64,000 nucleotides of DNA from DATBGS01 sp036557885 (GCA_036557885.1 DATBGS010000024.1:1-64000), one strand, 5' to 3'; shown: positions 8,014 through 17,109, counted from the first letter of the stretch. The notes: a model not told the origin generated them from the sequence alone. Numbers and translations: made by a program.

Positions 8014-9378
8014 TTAGATGATCTTGCCTGGGTTGAGCAGGCCATCCGGGTCAAAGAGCGATTTCAGGCGCCGCATCCATTCAAGCGCGGCGCCATGTTC
8101 TTCTGCCATATATGGGCGCTTGACCAGGCCGATGCCATGCTCACCAGAAGCAGTGCCACCCAACTCCAGCGCTCGCTTGACCAGTTTCCCTGAGAAGGCG
8201 TGCGCTTGTTCGTAGCCTTCCGGCTTGGTTGCCACCAGCGTGTGGAAGTTGCCATCACCCACATGCCCCACAATGCTGCCCTCCAATCCCATCTCTCCCA
8301 GAATTTCCTGGGTATACGCGATGAGATCAGGCGTTTTTGACAGCGGCACAGCGGTATCGGTAATCACGTATATCTGATTCGGGAAGGCGTTGACCAGCGC
8401 CCAATAGATGTGGTGCCGCGCTTCCCACTGCGCCGCCTGCTCATCTCGCGTGCGTGCCACGTTGATGTCGGTTGCGCCCGCCTCGCGTGCCAGTTCCTCC
8501 ACCAGCCGCACCTCTTCCTCAATGGAAGCAGCGGTAGAAGAGTGGAACTCCAGAAAGAGCGCCGGGCGCTCGGCATAGTCGCGCTTGCGATAGCGGTTGA
8601 TGCTGCGCATCCCAAGCTCATCCACCAGTTCCATGCGCGCAACTGGCAGGGCGCTTGCCATCACGCTGTACGCAGCCTGCGCCGCCTCAATCACCGAGGG
8701 GAAGAAGACGCGCAGCGTATGCACATGTTCGGGGATGGGATGCAGTCGCACCGTTACCTCGGTGATCACCCCAAGCGTGCCCGACGAGCCGACAAACAGG
8801 TCTTTCAGGTCGTAGCCGCTGCTGGTCTTGCGCACAGGCCGCCCCAGGCGCAGCACCTCGCCGTTCGCAAGCACCACCTCCAGCGCAAGCGTGTTCTGAC
8901 GCATGCCGCCGTAGCGCACCGTTGTCGTGCCGCTGGCGTTGGTCGCCGCCATGCCACCAAGCGAGGCATCGGCGCCTGGGTCCACTGGAAAGAAGAGGCC
9001 GGTATAGCGCAAGGCGGTGTTGAGCGCAGTGCGCGTGATGCCTGGCTGAACGACGGCCAGGAAGTTTTCCGGCTGGATGCTCACCACTTGATTCATGCGC
9101 GAGACATCCAGGCTCAGGACGGGCATATCGCGGGCAACAGGAACAAGCGCTCCCTCCAGGCTGGTGCCAGCGCCAAAGGGGATCAGCGGCACCTGCTGTT
9201 CGCGGCACCACGCCAGCGCCGCCTGCACGTCGGCAACACTCTCTGCATAGGCCACAGCCAGCGGTGGGCGCACCTCTGGGAAGTTTTCGTCGCGTCCGTG
9301 CGACTCAAGCACGGACTGGCTTACGCTTACTTTTTGTTCGCCTAATGTGGCCTGGAGTTGGTCAAGTGCAATTGCCAT
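8014..9378 (-). CDS. FAD-linked oxidase, D-lactate/glycolate dehydrogenase family (GlcD/Dld)
   Basis: Oxidises a 2-hydroxy acid (D-lactate, glycolate or D-2-hydroxyglutarate) and passes electrons onward. Seen: an FAD_binding_4 (PCMH) domain in residues 35-215 with PFGAGTSLEG (pyrophosphate loop) and GADASLGGMAATNASG, then an FAD-oxidase C domain with GHVGDGNFH near 375 and ASGEHGIGLVKRPYM near 415. The 454-aa length is standard. The protein is cytoplasmic or membrane-peripheral with no signal sequence. The ATG follows GGAGGGGCAACG. It faces away from the amino-acid permease across a 165-nt divergent spacer. No GlcE/GlcF partner is adjacent, so it is a single-subunit Dld-like enzyme; the exact acid cannot be read from sequence. 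Confidence 0.88.
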   Translation of the reverse strand: MAIALDQLQATLGEQKVSVSQSVLESHGRDENFPEVRPPLAVAYAESVADVQAALAWCREQQVPLIPFGAGTSLEGALVPVARDMPVLSLDVSRMNQVVSIQPENFLAVVQPGITRTALNTALRYTGLFFPVDPGADASLGGMAATNASGTTTVRYGGMRQNTLALEVVLANGEVLRLGRPVRKTSSGYDLKDLFVGSSGTLGVITEVTVRLHPIPEHVHTLRVFFPSVIEAAQAAYSVMASALPVARMELVDELGMRSINRYRKRDYAERPALFLEFHSSTAASIEEEVRLVEELAREAGATDINVARTRDEQAAQWEARHHIYWALVNAFPNQIYVITDTAVPLSKTPDLIAYTQEILGEMGLEGSIVGHVGDGNFHTLVATKPEGYEQAHAFSGKLVKRALELGGTASGEHGIGLVKRPYMAEEHGAALEWMRRLKSLFDPDGLLNPGKII

Positions 9379-9457
9379 CGTTGCCCCTCCTGTGGTAAAG
9401 AACTTTCCTCGTTATCTTACCACCACGCGCTGACGGTTGAAGCCGCGCCTTTTCGCG

Positions 9458-9486
9458 TTGACACCCCATCCGAAATGCCCTATGCT
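9458..9486 (+). promoter_or_regulatory. Sigma-70-type promoter for the permease operon
   Basis: TTGACA (9458-9463), a 17-bp spacer and TATGCT (9481-9486), ending 57 nt before the permease start codon. The -35 is perfect and the -10 keeps TAT and the final T. It lies in the divergent spacer opposite the GlcD-like gene. Confidence 0.65.
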
Positions 9487-9543
9487 TCAGGTGCCTCTTA
9501 GCGGGCACTCATCCTCATTTTTCTGAAGTGGAGATACATTTCT

Positions 9544-11019
9544 ATGGCCTCCGTCACTGTAGAGACTCCGCAACTGCGGCGTGTCCTGGGATTTCGGACG
9601 GTGCTTTCCACCAGCACCGGCCTGGCCTACGCAGCGATCAGCTTTCTGGGCTGCATTTTGGTCGCAACAGCCCTGGTTGGCGATGGCGCGTGGCTGGCGA
9701 TTTTGATTGCGGGCGGGCTGGCGCTGCTGGCGGCCACCTGCTTTGCCGAACTCAACGCGCTCTATCCCTCGGCAGCCGCCATCCGGCTGTTTATGAAAGA
9801 AGCGATCAACGAGAAAACCTCGCTGATCGTCGCCTTTGGCTACTTGCTGACGATTGTGGCGGTGGTCGCCGCCGATAGCTATATCGTTGGCAGCGCCGTG
9901 ACTTACGCGCTCAACCTTCCGGGCTACGCCACGCTGTTCTTGATTCTGATCATCCTCGCGCTGACCACGTTCGCCAATTTGCGCGGCATCCGCATTGCCG
10001 GGCTGCTTCAGGACATCACCACCTACGCGCTGCTCATCTCGGCTATCCTCATTTCCTTCATTGGGCTGGCAAATCACGGCTTCCAGTTTCACACGCTGCT
10101 CTCCGGGCTGGATAATCCAGGCGGACTCTTTAACGCGGTGGCAACGGGCGTGTTTGTCTTTTCGGCCTTTGAGTGGGTGACGCCGCTTTCGGAAGAAATC
10201 TCCGACATCAAGCTGATTCCACGCGGAATGTATCTGGCTCTGGGTGTCCTGTTTGTTTCGTATGCTCTCTTCACCCTGGCCTGCACCAACCTGCTCAGCG
10301 TGCAGGTGCATGGAGTCTGGCAACTGCCCGTCAGCGTAACTGACCCAGCGCAACTGACCGCTTCTGTTCCGCAAATGCTCATGGCGAAAGAAGCAATGGG
10401 GGCGGTAGGAACGTGGTGGATGCTCTTTGCCACGTTGCTTACAGGCGTGATGACGTTTAACGGCGGCTTTGCCACCGCCTCGCGCTTTCTCTATGCAGCG
10501 GCACGCGAAGGCACGCTGCCTCCGGTCTTCGCCAAAATCAACCGCTTCATCGTGCCCTGGGTGGCAATTGTCGCGCTTTCCTCTGCTTCGGCGCTGCTGG
10601 CTGTCGTCATCTTCCTCACCAAGCAGTTTCAGGTGTTGATTCTGGTGGGCGCGGCGCTGGAGGCCATGATTTACGCGGTGGCGGGCATCTGTGTCATTCA
10701 ATTGCGCCGACGCAAGCCCCAGGCCGAGCGCAGTTTTAAGAGTCCGCTGGGTTGGACGATACCGCTGCTCACCATCTTGATCTTTGGCGTGCTCTTTTTT
10801 GGGGCGCTCTTTCCGCCAGCCAACCAGTTGCCGGGGGTACCCTCCGCCCTGGTTTCTGTCATCGTCCCCGCGATTATGGTGCTGATCTTCGTGCTGACGG
10901 CCATCTATGTCTTTACGTATGTACCGCGCCTCCAGGCTCGGTTGGCTGCTGAGCGTGCAACAGTCAGGAGACGGCGCCCGCAAAGGGCCGCACAGGAAGA
11001 ACCCTCAGCACAGGAATAA
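9544..11019 (+). CDS. APC-superfamily amino acid/polyamine permease, 491 aa
   Basis: An integral membrane symporter or exchanger predicted to import an amino acid or amine. Seen: about 12 hydrophobic segments, beginning with the APC signature region (GFRTVLSTSTGLAYAAISFLG) and the unwound-helix motifs typical of the fold, an FVFSAFEWVTPLSEEI segment in TM6 to loop 6, and a basic cytoplasmic tail (RATVRRRRPQRAAQEE). Length fits the family. An amine oxidase starts 4 nt after its stop and an SCP2-like gene follows, so the three form an operon. That context favours uptake of an amine or amino acid that is then deaminated inside the cell. The substrate cannot be fixed from sequence. Confidence 0.87.
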   Translation: MASVTVETPQLRRVLGFRTVLSTSTGLAYAAISFLGCILVATALVGDGAWLAILIAGGLALLAATCFAELNALYPSAAAIRLFMKEAINEKTSLIVAFGYLLTIVAVVAADSYIVGSAVTYALNLPGYATLFLILIILALTTFANLRGIRIAGLLQDITTYALLISAILISFIGLANHGFQFHTLLSGLDNPGGLFNAVATGVFVFSAFEWVTPLSEEISDIKLIPRGMYLALGVLFVSYALFTLACTNLLSVQVHGVWQLPVSVTDPAQLTASVPQMLMAKEAMGAVGTWWMLFATLLTGVMTFNGGFATASRFLYAAAREGTLPPVFAKINRFIVPWVAIVALSSASALLAVVIFLTKQFQVLILVGAALEAMIYAVAGICVIQLRRRKPQAERSFKSPLGWTIPLLTILIFGVLFFGALFPPANQLPGVPSALVSVIVPAIMVLIFVLTAIYVFTYVPRLQARLAAERATVRRRRPQRAAQEEPSAQE

Positions 11020-11023
11020 AGGT

Positions 11024-12394
11024 GTGGATACCTTGAAGAAAGAAGAAAGAAAAATAGATGTCGTTGTGGTGGGCGCAGGGCTGGCTGGACTGACAGCAGC
11101 GCGCAAGCTCCACGCGGCAGGCGTGGATGTGCTGGTGGTGGAGGCGCGAGATCGAGTGGGCGGGCGCACGCATACTATCCAGGCGCATGATGGGACACCA
11201 ATTGATGTGGGCGGGCAATGGATTGGGCCGGGGCAGGACCGGCTGGCGGCGCTGGCGACAGAGCTAGATGCAAAAACGTTCCTCACCTATGATACCGGCA
11301 ATAACATCGAGTTCTATAATGCCGAGCCTTCGGTGTATTCCGGCGCGCTCCCGATGGGCGATCTGGAAGCCACAATGGAAATTGTGGAGCGCATGCTGAA
11401 CCTGAGCATGATGGCGCAAGAGGTGCCGCTGGAGGCGCCCTGGACGGCGCCCCAGGCAGCAGCCTGGGACGCGCAAACGGTGGCAACCTGGATGGAACAA
11501 AACATCATCTCGCCGCGTGCCCAGGCGCTGATTGATTTAGCAGTGCGCTCGCTCTTTTGCGTGGAGCCGCGCGAACTGTCGCTGCTGCATTTCTTGTTTT
11601 ATATCCATTCGGCAGGCAACCTGAACGCGCTGATAGGCGTGACGGGCGGCGCTCAGGAAAGCCGCTTCTACGAGGGTGCGCAAAGCATCTCAAACAAGAT
11701 GGCGGCAGCGCTGGGCGAGCGGGTGCTTCTAAATACGCCTATTCACTCGGTTATTCAAGAGAATAGTTCTGTGCGCGTGGCTGCTGATGCGTTGGAGGTG
11801 ACAGCCAAACGCGCAATTCTGGCGATTCCGCCAGTGCTGGCCGGGCGGCTGCGCTATCAGCCCGGCATGCCAGCCCTGCGCGACCATCTGACGCAGCGCA
11901 TGCCAATGGGTACCGTCTTCAAAATCCAATGCCTCTACCCCGCTCCGTTCTGGCGCGATGAGGGGCTATCCGGGCAGGTCACAAACAACGACGGTATGGT
12001 TAGCATCACGTTTGATAATTCCCCGGCCAGCGGCACGCCAGGCGTGCTGCTTGGTTTTGTGGAGGGCGAAGCGGCGCGCATCTGGGGCGAGCGTGACGCG
12101 AGCGAGCGACAGCACGCAGCGCTGTACTGCCTCGCCGGATATTTTGGCGAACAGGCGGCGCATCCAACCGAGTATATCGAAAAATATTGGGCAACCGAAG
12201 AATATTCACGCGGCTGCTATGCTGGGACGATGCCGCCGGGCGTCTGGACCTCCTTTGGCCGGGCGCTGCGCGAGCCGGTGGGCCGGGTGCATTGGGCCGG
12301 AACAGAAACGGCCACCGTCTGGAATGGCTATATGGACGGCGCGGTGCAATCGGGCGAACGCGCAGCCGCAGAAGTCTTAGAAGCCCTCAGTTGA
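11024..12394 (+). CDS. Flavin monoamine oxidase family protein
   Basis: An FAD enzyme that oxidatively deaminates amines or L-amino acids, giving aldehyde or keto acid, NH3 and H2O2. Seen: the Rossmann FAD motif near residue 15 (VVVVGAGLAGLTAARKL), VEARDRVGGRTHT about 25 residues later, GGQWIGPGQDRL, and the C-terminal FAD-binding signature GRVHWAGTETATVWNGYMDGA. About 456 aa, normal for bacterial MAO/putrescine oxidase-like enzymes. Start choice: a GTG, with AGGA about 8 nt upstream, placed 4 nt after the permease stop; a TTG three codons later is the alternative, and the longer open frame inside the permease is not used. A purine-rich run (GAAGAAAGAAGAAAG) sits at the very N-terminus. Co-transcription with the permease suggests a shared amine substrate. 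Confidence 0.85.
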   Translation: MDTLKKEERKIDVVVVGAGLAGLTAARKLHAAGVDVLVVEARDRVGGRTHTIQAHDGTPIDVGGQWIGPGQDRLAALATELDAKTFLTYDTGNNIEFYNAEPSVYSGALPMGDLEATMEIVERMLNLSMMAQEVPLEAPWTAPQAAAWDAQTVATWMEQNIISPRAQALIDLAVRSLFCVEPRELSLLHFLFYIHSAGNLNALIGVTGGAQESRFYEGAQSISNKMAAALGERVLLNTPIHSVIQENSSVRVAADALEVTAKRAILAIPPVLAGRLRYQPGMPALRDHLTQRMPMGTVFKIQCLYPAPFWRDEGLSGQVTNNDGMVSITFDNSPASGTPGVLLGFVEGEAARIWGERDASERQHAALYCLAGYFGEQAAHPTEYIEKYWATEEYSRGCYAGTMPPGVWTSFGRALREPVGRVHWAGTETATVWNGYMDGAVQSGERAAAEVLEALS

Positions 12395-12404
12395 GAGGAA
12401 TTAT

Positions 12405-12776
12405 ATGGCTACGAAAGAAGAATTAAGGGAAGCGGTTGACGATTATATTCAGCAGGCACAAAAAAGCGCGGCGGTACAGCGCTCGCTGAAGAGTTGGAAG
12501 TGCCTGGTGTATTTCGAGGCAGTTGATATTGGTTATGGCTTTATGATGGATATTCGTGATGGCACGACCACTGTCACCGATGGCCTCCAGGGGACGCCCG
12601 ACCTCATCGTGCGGGGCAGCAGCGAAGACCTGACCAATATTTTCTGGTGCGACGAGAACCCGGCCAGCACCTATATGCAAGGCGCGGTCAAGATGCAGGG
12701 GTCGCAGGAAGACACGATGAAGCTGGATGCAATGGCGCTGATGATCTATCTGGAAGTGAAGAAAGCCGGGAAATAG
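12405..12776 (+). CDS. SCP2 sterol-binding-like domain protein, 123 aa
   Basis: A small single-domain protein resembling the SCP2 lipid-carrier fold. Seen: the N-terminal helix (REAVDDYIQQAQKSAAVQRSLKSW), strand-rich middle (YFEAVDIGYGFMMDIRDG), DLIVRGSSEDLTNIFW, and the family-like tail AVKMQGSQEDTMKLDAMALMIY, which parallels the G.l.v.Gd...a..l..l pattern of SCP2 proteins. It starts 10 nt after the amine oxidase stop with AGAGGAATT upstream and is the last gene of the operon, followed by a strong hairpin. SCP2-like domains bind hydrophobic ligands, so a carrier or sequestering role for a hydrophobic amine or aldehyde is possible but inferred. Confidence 0.75.
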   Translation: MATKEELREAVDDYIQQAQKSAAVQRSLKSWKCLVYFEAVDIGYGFMMDIRDGTTTVTDGLQGTPDLIVRGSSEDLTNIFWCDENPASTYMQGAVKMQGSQEDTMKLDAMALMIYLEVKKAGK

Positions 12777-12780
12777 CGCG

Positions 12781-12805
12781 TGGCGCCCCCGCTTTGGGGG
12801 CGCCA
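12781..12805. terminator. Hairpin terminator between convergent genes
   Basis: Perfect 10-bp arms TGGCGCCCCC / GGGGGCGCCA with a GCTTT loop, 4 nt after the SCP2-like stop and 43 nt before the end of the converging membrane-protein gene. No long U-run, so it may act with Rho or in both directions. Confidence 0.65.
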
Positions 12806-12848
12806 TTGGGACCGGAAAGATGCCGGTGGTACAAGTTTGCGATGTGCG

Positions 12849-13907
12849 CTAGCGATTTGCGGGCTGCTCCACAGGTTCCTGCGGGGGCACCAGCAGATAG
12901 CTCAAGGACAACCCCACAACGCCCGCCATGACGACAGAACCCAGCCAGAGGTGGATGGACCAATAAACGGGACCAGTGAGCATCGCCGTCAGGAAGACGG
13001 CCAGATACAGAATTGCTGGCACCGCAAAGGCAAACGCCCGCAAGCCCGCGCGGTCTGTCGTTGGCTGCAAGACCCAGAGCAGCCCATCGGCAATCATTCC
13101 AGCAAGCACCGCCCCAGGAATCAGTTGATACTGGTTGCCCAGCACACTCAGCCCAACCGCATACAAGCTAAAGAGCAGCGTCATGCTGCCCAGCGGCAGC
13201 CGCCAGCGGCGTACAGGCAAGAGGATAAAACCCATCAACACACCAGCCTGGAGCAGAATATTTGCCGCGCCAAAGGATTTGTCAGAGTTCCCTACCAGTT
13301 CAGTAATCGTCCAGAGATGTGTAAACGCATGGGCAAACTCGGTGAAGAAGGTAAAAATCATCAGGGTACTGATCAAGGAAAGCACCAGCGGCAATAACGT
13401 TCTCCAGCCCTGCTGCTCTTGCGCGATGACGCGCCGCCACGTGGCACGCATTGGGCCAGTGACGATGAGCACGCCTGTCGTGGCAAGCGCCAGATGCGAC
13501 GGGCTGAGCAGCGGCTCTATGCCCACCTCAAAGCCAAAGAGCGTATGCCACACCAGATCAGCCGCGCCAGCAGCAACAAAAAGCGGCGTGGCAATCAGCG
13601 AAAGGCCATAGCCGGACGGAATCGCCTGGCTCCAGGCATAGCCCCGCGTGTGATTTCTGTAGAGTGCCACCCACAACATAATCGCGGTAATAAAAAACAT
13701 TGAATACATCACGCCATGCCAGGGCGTAAAGAAGCTCTTATCTACTTTGCCATGTCCATGCGCCCAGCCATCCAGATAGAGGCCGCTCACCAACAGGATT
13801 GCCAGCACACCCATCAGCCGATCAAAACGCACACTGTTCCCAATCAGGGGCAGTTTTTGTGCTAGAGGCTCAGCCATCGCCCCGCGCGTTACCGAAATAG
13901 ATGCCAT
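12849..13907 (-). CDS. Polytopic membrane protein of unknown function, 352 aa
   Basis: Seen: about nine hydrophobic helices, with short polar links and no soluble domain. Distinct features are a FLDGWAHGHG-like turn after TM1 (actual LYLDGWAHGHGKVDKSFFTPWHG, conserved-looking His and Asp residues near the outer face), AAGAADLVWHTLFGFEVGIEPLLSPSHL in the middle, and a C-terminal PPQEPVEQPANR tail. The clustered His/Trp residues (WAHGHG, PWHGVMY, VWHTLFG, PSHLAL) could ligate metal or heme. The start is an ATG behind AGGACAGAGC; a longer in-frame start 26 codons upstream has no site. It is divergent from the two-component pair, which it may serve or be controlled by, though nothing shows this. 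Confidence 0.75.
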   Translation of the reverse strand: MASISVTRGAMAEPLAQKLPLIGNSVRFDRLMGVLAILLVSGLYLDGWAHGHGKVDKSFFTPWHGVMYSMFFITAIMLWVALYRNHTRGYAWSQAIPSGYGLSLIATPLFVAAGAADLVWHTLFGFEVGIEPLLSPSHLALATTGVLIVTGPMRATWRRVIAQEQQGWRTLLPLVLSLISTLMIFTFFTEFAHAFTHLWTITELVGNSDKSFGAANILLQAGVLMGFILLPVRRWRLPLGSMTLLFSLYAVGLSVLGNQYQLIPGAVLAGMIADGLLWVLQPTTDRAGLRAFAFAVPAILYLAVFLTAMLTGPVYWSIHLWLGSVVMAGVVGLSLSYLLVPPQEPVEQPANR

Positions 13908-14186
13908 TGCTCTGTCCTTTCTTAAAAGCCTTGTTCCTTGCGCTGCTACAACTATAGCGCAGAGCGAGCAGATTGAAAGGTGCAAACCAGCCTATCTTTG
14001 GGGCATATCTTGAGGAGCAGCCTCGATGAAAGCGGCAGGGCGTATAGCCAGAGGTCATGTGACTTCTGGCTGCCACACATTCGTACTTGTGGCACTTTGC
14101 GCCAGCCAGTGCTCTCTGGTAGGCTTATTACAAAGAACAGGTGGGTGATACGTCTCCTGCCTGACGGAAGCACTCTGGAGAGGCAC

Positions 14187-15533
14187 ATGTCGCAACAGCA
14201 AACGTTGAGCAGCACGCTTGAGCGCCTGCATCAAAGACAGCACTGGACGGTCTGGCTGATTGCCAAGCCCTTTGATCTGGTCTTCACGCCGCTCTATCTC
14301 GCGGTTCCTTTCCTCTATATCTATTTTTCTGCGTACTGCGGATGTGGTTTTTCCTGGCAGAGAGTATTGGAAATGAGCGGCGCAATCCTTGTCTTGCTCT
14401 ATATAGAGCGAGCAGAATATTGGCGGTATCGGGAAGCTACCCCAAGAAATATTGCTGTGTTCCTGCTCCTGGTGCGCGTCCTCTTGATAGAGGTCGTGGC
14501 GGAGCTTGATCATTTTGTGTATTCGCCTTTCCTCTATCTAGTGATTCCCTTCACTGCCTCGCTCTACTTTGGCAGCCTGGTGAGCTATGGGCTGGCTGGA
14601 CTGGCCTGGGTCACGTACATTACCAAGGAAACGCTGTATAACTCTATCTGGTTTCATCAGGCAAACGACGTACATGATATGATCATCTACTCGCTTGGGC
14701 TGCTCTTTGCCATCACGATGGCAAACACAGTCAACAAAGAGAGAGCGAGTCGTGCCCGCGCCGAGCGACTCCTTGCCGAACTGGAAGTGACACATGAGCA
14801 ATTGAAAGCCTCCGCCGAGCAAGCAACAGAACTGGCAACCACCAAAGAGCGCAACCGGCTGGCGCGTGATATTCATGATAGCCTGGGGCATTACTTGACG
14901 GTGATTAATGTGCAGCTAGAAAAAGCGCTGGCCTTTCGCAGCAAAAAGCCAGAGGACGCTGACCAGGCGGTGGGCACGTCAAAGCAGCTTGCCAGCGAAG
15001 CCTTGCAGGAGATTCGCCGCTCTGTTGGCGCTTTGCGCGCGCAGGAGGATGGCTTTTCCTTGCAACATTCGCTCCGCGAACTGATTGAGCGCATGCAGAG
15101 CAGCCACCTGAGCATCACGCTTACAATGGAAGGGCAAGAAGAAGATTTTTCCAGGCGGGCGCTGATCGCGCTTTACCGGGCGGCCCAGGAGGGGCTGACC
15201 AACATCCAAAAGCACGCCCATGCCAGCCAGATCACAGTAGCCCTGCATCTGGAGAACCAGCAAGCAACGCTGCGCGTGTGCGATAATGGCCGAGGATTTG
15301 ACACAGCCATGCTGCTCCAACTTCAGCCGGGGCGCGAAGGTCGCTACGGATTGCAGGGGGTGCAGGAGCGCTTAGAGCAGGTGCAGGGGAGCTTGCAGGT
15401 GGAAAGTATGCCGGGCAGCGGGACGTGCCTGGCGGCCAGCGTGCCCGCGCTGGCGCCGCTGATGCTGCCGGATGCCTCCGAAAATGGAATGCTGCAACGT
15501 CAACGGCCAGAGCAAGCAGGGGAACATGTATGA
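14187..15533 (+). CDS. DesK/NarL-type membrane sensor histidine kinase, 448 aa
   Basis: Senses a membrane or cytoplasmic signal and phosphorylates the adjacent LuxR-type regulator. Seen: about six hydrophobic segments in residues 30-190, a short coiled coil (ASRARAERLLAELEVTHEQLK), a HisKA_3 dimerisation helix with RLARDIHDSLGHYL (His near 230), then an HATPase_c domain with the N-box region (ALYRAAQEGLTNIQKHAHA), CDNGRGFD and GRYGLQGVQERL, ending GSGTCLAA. Start: ATG after GGAGAGG; the longer open frame upstream is not supported. Its TGA stop overlaps the regulator's ATG by 4 nt, so translation is coupled. The N-terminal sensor matches no extracytoplasmic domain, so the stimulus may be sensed in the membrane. 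Confidence 0.87.
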   Translation: MSQQQTLSSTLERLHQRQHWTVWLIAKPFDLVFTPLYLAVPFLYIYFSAYCGCGFSWQRVLEMSGAILVLLYIERAEYWRYREATPRNIAVFLLLVRVLLIEVVAELDHFVYSPFLYLVIPFTASLYFGSLVSYGLAGLAWVTYITKETLYNSIWFHQANDVHDMIIYSLGLLFAITMANTVNKERASRARAERLLAELEVTHEQLKASAEQATELATTKERNRLARDIHDSLGHYLTVINVQLEKALAFRSKKPEDADQAVGTSKQLASEALQEIRRSVGALRAQEDGFSLQHSLRELIERMQSSHLSITLTMEGQEEDFSRRALIALYRAAQEGLTNIQKHAHASQITVALHLENQQATLRVCDNGRGFDTAMLLQLQPGREGRYGLQGVQERLEQVQGSLQVESMPGSGTCLAASVPALAPLMLPDASENGMLQRQRPEQAGEHV

Positions 15534-16243
15534 CAGAGGGCAAGGCAAGCCAGACCTCAACGGTGCGCGTGCTCGTGGCAGATGATCAGCAGCTTATGCG
15601 TGATGGCATTGCTTCACTGCTCAGCATTCAGGATGGCATTGAGGTGGTGGGCACAGCAGCCAACGGCCAGGAGGCGATTGAGCAGGCGCTCGCTTTGCAG
15701 CCAGATGTTGTGCTGATGGATGTGCGTATGCCGGTGCTAGATGGCGTGGCGGCCACCGCGCAGATACTTCGTCAGCTTCCCGAATGCCAGGTGTTGATGC
15801 TGACCACGTTTGATGATGATGAATATGTGATCGAGGCATTGCGTGCCGGGGCCAGCGGCTATCTGCTCAAAGATATTCCGGCTCAGCATCTCGCCCAGGC
15901 GATTCAAGCGGTGCATCGGCATATTTACCAGCTTGACCCATCCGTCGCCCGCAGAGTTGTGGCGTCGCTGGCCGGACAAGCCAGCGCAGATTCACGCCAG
16001 CCCGCCTCCTTCCAGGCAACCAGCAATACAGCAGCCAGCACAATAAAGCCTGGGCTGCTTACCGAGCGCGAAATTGAGGTGCTGCGCTTGATTGCTCAGG
16101 GCGCGACCAACCGCGAAATTGCCGAGCGACTGGTAATCAGCGAGGGCACCGTCAAGAACCATATTTCCAATATCCTGGGTCGGCTTGGGCTGCGTGATCG
16201 CACGCAGGCCGCCATCTATGCCCGCGAGCGGGGCTGGGTCTGA
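15530..16243 (+). CDS. NarL/FixJ-family response regulator, 237 aa
   Basis: A DNA-binding transcription factor activated by the kinase just upstream. Seen: a receiver domain in residues 12-130 with the acidic pair (VADDQQLMRDG), phospho-acceptor Asp64 in VVLMDVRMPVLDG and the Lys in GYLLKDIPA, a Pro/Ser/Ala-rich linker, then a LuxR-type helix-turn-helix from about 176 (LTEREIEVLRLIAQGATNREIAERL, then ISEGTVKNHISNILGRLGL). All key residues are present, so it should be a working regulator. ATGA overlap with the kinase. Targets are not visible, but the divergent membrane-protein gene and the isomerase 38 nt downstream are the nearest candidates. Confidence 0.9.
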   Translation: MTEGKASQTSTVRVLVADDQQLMRDGIASLLSIQDGIEVVGTAANGQEAIEQALALQPDVVLMDVRMPVLDGVAATAQILRQLPECQVLMLTTFDDDEYVIEALRAGASGYLLKDIPAQHLAQAIQAVHRHIYQLDPSVARRVVASLAGQASADSRQPASFQATSNTAASTIKPGLLTEREIEVLRLIAQGATNREIAERLVISEGTVKNHISNILGRLGLRDRTQAAIYARERGWV

Positions 16244-16281
16244 TACTTTCAGCAGTGTATGTTGAAAATCAAGGAGCGATG

Positions 16282-17109
16282 ATGTCAAACTGGTGCCAGG
16301 TGCTTTGTTCCACCGGAGCTTTTACCCGCGTTCCGCACATTACCGACCATCGGTTAATCTTGCAGTATGGGCCAGGATTGCCAGCAGATGGCCTGGAGGT
16401 CATGTTCCATCTGCAATGGTACGCGCAGATTGAGCGCGTTGCTGATGACCTCCTCTCCACCGGCCTGAAGTTTCCAGCCGTTCACGCCGAGAAAAGCACC
16501 GGCGCGGCAATGGGCAGCGCCGATGCCAGCCAGCGTGCTATTGGGCTGGAGCGGCTAAAAGCAAATTGCCAGTTTGCGCAACGAATTGGCGCTGGGCTGG
16601 TGGTGATGCACCTGTGGGGCATGCCTGAATCTGATACGCATATCGAACGCAATCTGGCAATCCTTGGCGATTGCCTGAGCATCGCCGAGGACGCCGGGGT
16701 CGCGCTGGCGGTGGAAACCATCCCCTGCATTCAGGCGAAACCGCTCACCCACATCCGGCGGGTGATGGAACAAGACGCGCGCAGCATGATCGCGCTGGAC
16801 ACTGAGTTTCTGGCACAGCACCAACAACTGGACGAGGCAGTGGCGGCAGCGTGGCTCTGGCAGGGCGGGCGCGTGCGCCATGTCCATATCAAGGATTACG
16901 ACGGCCAATCCGCCACAGCCGACGGCTACCGGCGCTATCTGCATCCAGGCGAGGGAAAGATTGATTTCGCTCGCTTCTTTCGCAGCTTGCAAAATCATGG
17001 CTTTACCGGGTCAATCAGCCTGGAAGCGTCGGTGGTGAACCAGGATAACTCAATTGATCTGGAGAAGCTGAAGAAAAGCGTGGAAACGCTTAAAGCGTTG
17101 GTGGGATAA
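16282..17109 (+). CDS. Sugar phosphate isomerase/epimerase family TIM-barrel protein, 275 aa
   Basis: A member of the AP-endonuclease-2/xylose-isomerase-like TIM-barrel superfamily, acting on a sugar or inositol-type ligand with a divalent metal. Seen: metal-ligand-style motifs in order, GLVVMHLWG near 112, LAVETIPCIQ near 150, IALDTEFLAQHQQ near 178, VRHVHIKDYDG near 204 and ISLEASVV near 255. The 275-aa length is standard. Two ATGs lie in tandem; the second is best spaced from AAGGAG and is used. It lies 38 nt after the response regulator on the same strand and ahead of a strong hairpin, so it may belong to the same transcript. The substrate is unknown. Confidence 0.82.
   Translation: MSNWCQVLCSTGAFTRVPHITDHRLILQYGPGLPADGLEVMFHLQWYAQIERVADDLLSTGLKFPAVHAEKSTGAAMGSADASQRAIGLERLKANCQFAQRIGAGLVVMHLWGMPESDTHIERNLAILGDCLSIAEDAGVALAVETIPCIQAKPLTHIRRVMEQDARSMIALDTEFLAQHQQLDEAVAAAWLWQGGRVRHVHIKDYDGQSATADGYRRYLHPGEGKIDFARFFRSLQNHGFTGSISLEASVVNQDNSIDLEKLKKSVETLKALVG

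Noticed and set aside
9487..10983. 498-codon minus-strand frame over the permease
   Set aside because: Gly/Gln/Arg/Asp-rich complement of hydrophobic codons; no ribosome site.
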